From Galactobacter valiniphilus (GTDB lineage: Bacteria > Actinomycetota > Actinomycetes > Actinomycetales > Micrococcaceae): a stretch of 64,000 nucleotides of DNA. The position numbers and the translations under genes are program-made. This document shows positions 60,318-64,000 of this stretch, piece by piece. Numbering within the stretch: position 1 is the first letter of the stretch; every line of letters begins with the position of its first letter. The stretch spans positions 1-64,000 of the forward strand of contig NZ_QQXK01000002.1 of NCBI RefSeq assembly GCF_003575975.1, read 5' to 3'. The notes under the pieces were generated by a model. The model saw only the letters and a program-made list of their open reading frames with translations. It did not search any database and had not been told where the DNA came from.

Positions 60318-62555
60318 ATGTCAAGCCGCGCTTCGATGAGCACGCTCTACCACGCGATCATCACCTCGCTCCTCGCCCTGTTCCTGGTCGCCATGGTGGC
60401 GATCTACGCGCTCGTGAGCTCCAAGGTGAGCACGGGCGCCCAGCAGCTCGCCGACGGCATGTCGCAGGCCCACTCCGGCGTCACGACCCTCGCCGCCGGA
60501 ACCCAGAAGCTGGCCGACGGCACGGGCCAGGCCCGCACCGGCACGGTCACCCTCGACGAGGGCGCAGACAAGCTGACCACCAAGCTGAACAAGATCAGCG
60601 ACGGCGGGCAGAAGCTGGCAGACGGCACCACGCAGGCCCTCGTGGGCAGCACCCAGATCAAGGACGGCGCGAGCAAGGCGGCCGATGGCGCCCAGCAGCT
60701 GGCGACCGGCGCGAAGACGGCCTCCGACGGCGCCGACCAGCTCGCCGCCGGCGCCACCAAGGCGAACGACGGCGCGCAGCAGCTCGCCGCCGGCGCCAAG
60801 AAGGCCAGCGACGGCGCGCAGCAGCTCGCCCCCGGCGCGACCACCGCCGCGAGCGGAGCGCAGGAGCTCGCCGCCGGCGCCACCAAGGCGAACGACGGCG
60901 CACAGCTCATCGCCGCCGGCGCCAAGAAGGCAAACGACGGCATCCAGCAGCTCGCCCCCGGCGCGGCCACCGCCGCGGACGGAGCGCAGGAGCTCGCCGC
61001 GGGCGCCAAGAAGGCAAACGACGGCGCGCAGCAGCTCGCCGCCGGCGCCAAGAAGGCCAGCGACGGCATCGCCCAGCTGGCACCCGGCGCCAAGGACGCC
61101 GCGAGCGGTGCAAAGGACCTCGCCGCCGGCGCAGCGAACGCCGTCACCGGAGCCCAGCGCCTTTCCGCCGGCGCCGCCAACGCCGTCGCCGGAGCTCAGA
61201 AGCTCGCGACCGGCACACAACAAATCGAGGACGGTCTCACCGACCTTGACTCGAAGGTTCCGACCCTCACCGCCGGCACCCAGAAGCTCGACGACGGTTC
61301 GAAGCAGTTGCTGGACGGCCTGGAGCAGCTGCTGGCGACGGCGGACAGCCCGGCGGGCAACGCCGTGACCCTGGCCATGATCAAGGACAAGATTCAGGCG
61401 CTGCGCGACGGCGGGGCGGCTCTGCACACGGGCGCTGCCACACTGAACGCCAGTGCTCCGACCCTGGCCAAGGGCGTGGCTACCCTGAAGGCGGGGGCCA
61501 CCCAGGCCAACGCCGGCGCGCAGCTGCTGGCGACCTCCACCGACGAAAAGAACCCGGGCTTGCCCGTCCTGGCGGCCGGCGCGAAGCAGCTCGCCACCTC
61601 CACCGACGAAAAGAACCCCGGCCTCCCGGTCCTGCAGGCAGGTGCCGAGCGACTGGCGGCCGGCAATCAGCAGATCGCCGCCGGCGCCGCCCAGCTCGCC
61701 GACAAGAGCAAGGGCCTCCCGGCTCTGGCCGCCGGCGCGGCCCAGCTCGCCGACAAGTCAAAGGGCCTCCCGGCGCTGCAGGCCGGCGCCGAGCGACTGG
61801 CGGCCGGCAATCAGCAGATCGCCGCCGGCGCCGCCCAGCTCGCCGATCAGGACAAGGGCCTCCCCGCGCTCGCGGCCGGCGCGGCCCAGCTCGCCGATGA
61901 GAAGAAGGGCCTCCCGGCCCTCGCCGCCGGTGCCGCGAAGCTGGCCGAGGGCAATCAGAAGATCGCCGACGGCGCGGCCCAGCTCGCGGATCAGGACAAG
62001 GGCCTCCCGGCCCTCGCCGCCGGCGCCGCGAAGCTCGCCGATCCCGCCACTGGCTTGCCGAAGCTGGCCGACGGCGCGGCCAAGCTGGCCGAGGGCAACC
62101 AGAAGATCGCCGACGGCGCGGCCCAGCTCGCCGATCCCGCCACGGGCCTGCCGAAGCTCGCTTCGGGTGCCGGCGAGCTCGAGGACGGCCTGAAGCAGCT
62201 CGACACGGGCTACCGCACCCAGGCCGTGCAGGCCAACGGCGATCCGAAGGGCCTGCTCAACGCGCTGACCAAGGCGGCCGCCGGTTCCGGCGACCTCGCG
62301 GCCGGCACGCAGAAGCTGCGCGACGGCGCCGCGGCACTCGACGACGGCGCGGGCCAGGTGAAGGACGGCATCGCGACGCTGAGCTCCGGCACCACCCAGC
62401 TCGCCGACGGCACCAAGCTGCTGCGCACGCAGTCCTCCGCGGCCTCGCTGCAGGGCGTCCTCTCCAGCCCGTGGGCCTGGCTCCTGCTGGTCCCGCTGGC
62501 CCTGCTCGTGGTCCCGCTTGTCATGCTCGGCATGGCCCGCCGCCGCCTGAGCTAA
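60318..62555 (+). CDS. Giant heptad-repeat membrane protein, YhgE/Pip-type stalk only
   Basis: 745 residues from ATG 60318 behind GCGGAGG. One N-terminal helix (ITSLLALFLVAMVAIYALVS, ~13-32), one C-terminal helix (SPWAWLLLVPLALLVVPLVM), and between them ~650 residues of repeats, presumably outside the cell. The first zone (~40-340) is built of heptads of the xxxLxxG kind (DGAQQLAAGAKKAS as a 14-residue double unit). The second (~410-620) uses longer units (GLPALAAGAAQLADKSK, AERLAAGNQQIAAGAAQL). These are the Leu-Gly heptads of YhgE/Pip proteins, but the ABC-2-like membrane domain of that family is missing. It might be a long rod or stalk. It is divergent from the siderophore operon and upstream of a broken MFS gene. 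Confidence 0.8.
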   Translation: MSSRASMSTLYHAIITSLLALFLVAMVAIYALVSSKVSTGAQQLADGMSQAHSGVTTLAAGTQKLADGTGQARTGTVTLDEGADKLTTKLNKISDGGQKLADGTTQALVGSTQIKDGASKAADGAQQLATGAKTASDGADQLAAGATKANDGAQQLAAGAKKASDGAQQLAPGATTAASGAQELAAGATKANDGAQLIAAGAKKANDGIQQLAPGAATAADGAQELAAGAKKANDGAQQLAAGAKKASDGIAQLAPGAKDAASGAKDLAAGAANAVTGAQRLSAGAANAVAGAQKLATGTQQIEDGLTDLDSKVPTLTAGTQKLDDGSKQLLDGLEQLLATADSPAGNAVTLAMIKDKIQALRDGGAALHTGAATLNASAPTLAKGVATLKAGATQANAGAQLLATSTDEKNPGLPVLAAGAKQLATSTDEKNPGLPVLQAGAERLAAGNQQIAAGAAQLADKSKGLPALAAGAAQLADKSKGLPALQAGAERLAAGNQQIAAGAAQLADQDKGLPALAAGAAQLADEKKGLPALAAGAAKLAEGNQKIADGAAQLADQDKGLPALAAGAAKLADPATGLPKLADGAAKLAEGNQKIADGAAQLADPATGLPKLASGAGELEDGLKQLDTGYRTQAVQANGDPKGLLNALTKAAAGSGDLAAGTQKLRDGAAALDDGAGQVKDGIATLSSGTTQLADGTKLLRTQSSAASLQGVLSSPWAWLLLVPLALLVVPLVMLGMARRRLS
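60667..62160 (+). repeat. Tandem DNA repeats inside the heptad-repeat gene
   Basis: Units of about 42 bp (for example GACGGCGCGCAGCAGCTCGC) recur from about 60667 to 61100, and longer near-identical blocks from about 61650 to 62160. They are coding repeats and should be recombination-prone, so length may vary between strains. Confidence 0.8.
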
Positions 62556-62586
62556 TCGCACCCGCCCCCACGGGCAAACACCACCG

Positions 62587-62620
62587 GATCCCGCCGCTCT
62601 CTGCTCAGAGCGGCGGGATC
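62587..62620 (+). terminator. Terminator of the heptad-repeat gene
   Basis: GATCCCGCCGCTCT (62587-62600) pairs perfectly with 62607-62620, 31 bases past the stop codon. Confidence 0.75.
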
Positions 62621-62699
62621 TGGCGCGTCCGGGCACCGCCGTGCGATGATTGGGATTCATAAATCACATGCCGCCGCGGCCCGTCACGACAGGATCAGC

Positions 62700-64000
62700 A
62701 TGTCCCTGCGCGCCCTCGCGCCCTTCCGCCACGCACCCTTCCGCGTGCTCGCCTCAGCGCTCGTCATCAGCGTGTTCGGGCACGGGCTCTGGGCCGTCTC
62801 GCTCGTCTACCAGGTGCGCGGACTCGGCGGCGGCATGCTTGAGCTCTCCCTCGCGACCACGGCCCTGGCCATCGGCCTCCTCGCCTGAGTCCTCGTGGGC
62901 GGCGTCGTGGCCGACCGCCTCCCGCGCCGCCGCATCCTGCTCACGGTGGAGATCGCCGACACCCTGACCGTCGGCGCCGTGGCGGTCCTCGCCCTCACGG
63001 GCACGGTGCAGCTCTGGCACCTCGTGGTCGCCGCGGCGCTCGTCGGCGCGAGCGCCGCCTTCTTCTTCCCCGCGTACTCGGCTCTGCTGCCGAGCGTCCT
63101 GCCCGCCGAGGGCCTGCTCGCCGCCAACGGCTTCGAGGGGGCCGCGCGCCCGGCGCTGCAGCAGGCGGCCGGCCCGGCCACGGCCGGCTTCATCGTCGCC
63201 GCGGCCTCGCCCGGCGTCTCGCTCGCGCTGCTCGCCGCGTGCCACCTCGCGGCCGCCGTGGTGCTGTGTTTCCTGCCGCCGGAGCGGCCGGCCGCCCCGG
63301 GTGAGAAGACCCCAGCGCCCGACGCCGCTTCCTCGCCGCGCGCCGACGGCTCGCCTGAGCCGGCGCTCGCCTCAGGCGAGTCGGCGGCGGGCGATGAGCC
63401 CGCGCCGTCGGGCACCTCCTCACCCCTCAAGGACGCCCTCGAGGGCGTGAAGTACACCGTGCGCACGCCGTGGCTGTGGTGGACGCTGCTCTTCGCGTGC
63501 GTTTCGGTGCTGAGCACCGTGGAACCGCTCGAGGTGCTCCTGCCCTTTGTGGTCTCGGACCAGCTTGGCGGCGACTCGCGCATGTTCGGCGGTCTCCTGG
63601 CCGTGGCCGGCGTCGCCGTGATGCTCGGTTCCCTCTTCACCGCCTCGCGCCCGCTCCCGCGCCGCTACCTCACGTGGATGCTCGCGGCGTGGGGCCTCGG
63701 CACCCTGCCGCTCGCGGCGGTGGGCTTCGTGACCTCCTGGTGGATCGTGGCGCTCGGCGCGTTCATCTACGGCGCCACCGGCGCGTTCGGGCAGGTCATC
63801 TGGGGCACCCTGCTGCAGCGCCGCGTGCCGCGGCACATGCTGGGCCGCGTCTCCTCGCTGGACTTCTTCGTCTCGCTCGCGCTCATGCCGCTCTCCATGG
63901 CCCTCGCCGGGCCGCTCGCGACCGTGCTGCCCATGTGGTCCATCTGGATCGCGGCGGGCGTCGTCACCCCGCTCGTGGCGGCCCTGGCCTGGTGGCGCGG
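62700..64000 (+). pseudogene. MFS transporter gene with in-frame TGA, cut by window end
   Basis: From ATG 62700 (AGGA upstream) the frame encodes FRVLASALVISVFGHGLWAV and stops at TGA 62886-62888 after 62 codons. The same frame then continues open to the window end with clear MFS features: VLVGGVVADRLPRRR (motif A) directly after the stop, AFFFPAYSALLPSVLPAEGL, an ~60-residue Pro/Ala linker holding a 13-mer copy (63403-63415, encoding APSGT), then LLPFVVSDQLGGD and ASRPLPRRYL. The expected codon at the stop is probably TGG or GGA, a single-base change. It resembles EntS/DrrB-like MFS exporters. Either a fresh pseudogene, a sequencing error, or read-through. Confidence 0.75.

Noticed and set aside
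60667-62160. Regular repeats that could suggest a CRISPR array
   Set aside because: Units are in frame, encode heptads, lack unique spacers and lie in a gene with good start and membrane anchors.
62886-62888. TGA as selenocysteine
   Set aside because: MFS proteins have no selenocysteine at this place and no SECIS-like hairpin was seen just after the codon.

Overview
The window is about 70% GC, densely coded, rich in GTG starts and ATGA/GTGA gene overlaps. It carries a DtxR/IdeR-type iron box, Tat and lipoprotein signals, an FCD-type GntR and a beta-ketoadipate segment. Together these point to a high-GC actinobacterium, most likely of the Micrococcaceae (Arthrobacter-like); the genus cannot be fixed from the sequence alone. 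No rRNA, tRNA, CRISPR array or complete insertion sequence was recognised.

Layout. 0.1-3.5 kb: a small HHH-type ORF, then a copper/peroxidase operon (membrane protein, PCu(A)C chaperone, Tat-exported DyP peroxidase). 3.3-5.0 kb: an orphan gene between two ~165 bp direct repeats. 5.0-7.6 kb: ABC exporter and divergent MarR repressor with twin operators. 7.6-8.7 kb: an orphan lipoprotein between two copies of another palindromic element. 8.7-11.1 kb: CopC-like protein, metallo-hydrolase, SDR. 11.2-21.7 kb: the most unusual locus. It has a ROK regulator, a ferric/phosphosugar-type ABC importer and a fused argininosuccinate-lyase-like/PfkB kinase protein, and divergently a secreted PIG-L deacetylase with CBM9-like domain. 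22.1-26.0 kb: siderophore ABC importer behind an iron box. 26.1-29.5 kb: MacB-like ABC pair and an MscS channel. 29.7-33.4 kb: DHA2 efflux pump with TetR regulator, and a glutaryl-CoA-type acyl-CoA dehydrogenase. 33.4-39.4 kb: polyamine-type ABC importer with GntR and a stand-alone Cache-domain protein. 39.5-47.3 kb: housekeeping and small genes (hydrolase, NAD-binding protein, HPP, AI-2E, ferritin, TetR, S4 protein, cold-shock protein, luciferase-like oxidoreductase). 47.3-50.8 kb: pcaF-pcaI-pcaJ-pcaR. 50.9-54.8 kb: 3-hydroxyisobutyryl-CoA hydrolase, unknowns (one frameshifted), YvlD-like protein, rhodanese, Lrp. 54.9-60.1 kb: second siderophore importer with reductase-type SIP. 60.3-62.6 kb: a 745-residue heptad-repeat membrane protein. 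62.7 kb to the end: an MFS gene broken by one in-frame TGA.

How it fits together. Two siderophore systems, a ferritin and a DtxR box describe iron uptake and storage. DyP, PCu(A)C and CopC describe extracytoplasmic copper delivery. The pca genes, HIBCH and GCDH-like gene describe aromatic and amino-acid catabolism entering central metabolism as CoA esters. The 11-22 kb locus reads as a dedicated pathway for an unidentified amino-sugar or fumarate-conjugated compound: extracellular deacylation, import, lyase cleavage and phosphorylation.

A second layer is a family of palindromic repeats. Intergenic hairpins with arms ending CGCCGTCGKGC occur whole at three places. Their half, the 13-mer CGCCGTCGGGCAC, occurs eight times exactly, in intergenic DNA and in non-conserved tails or linkers of proteins.
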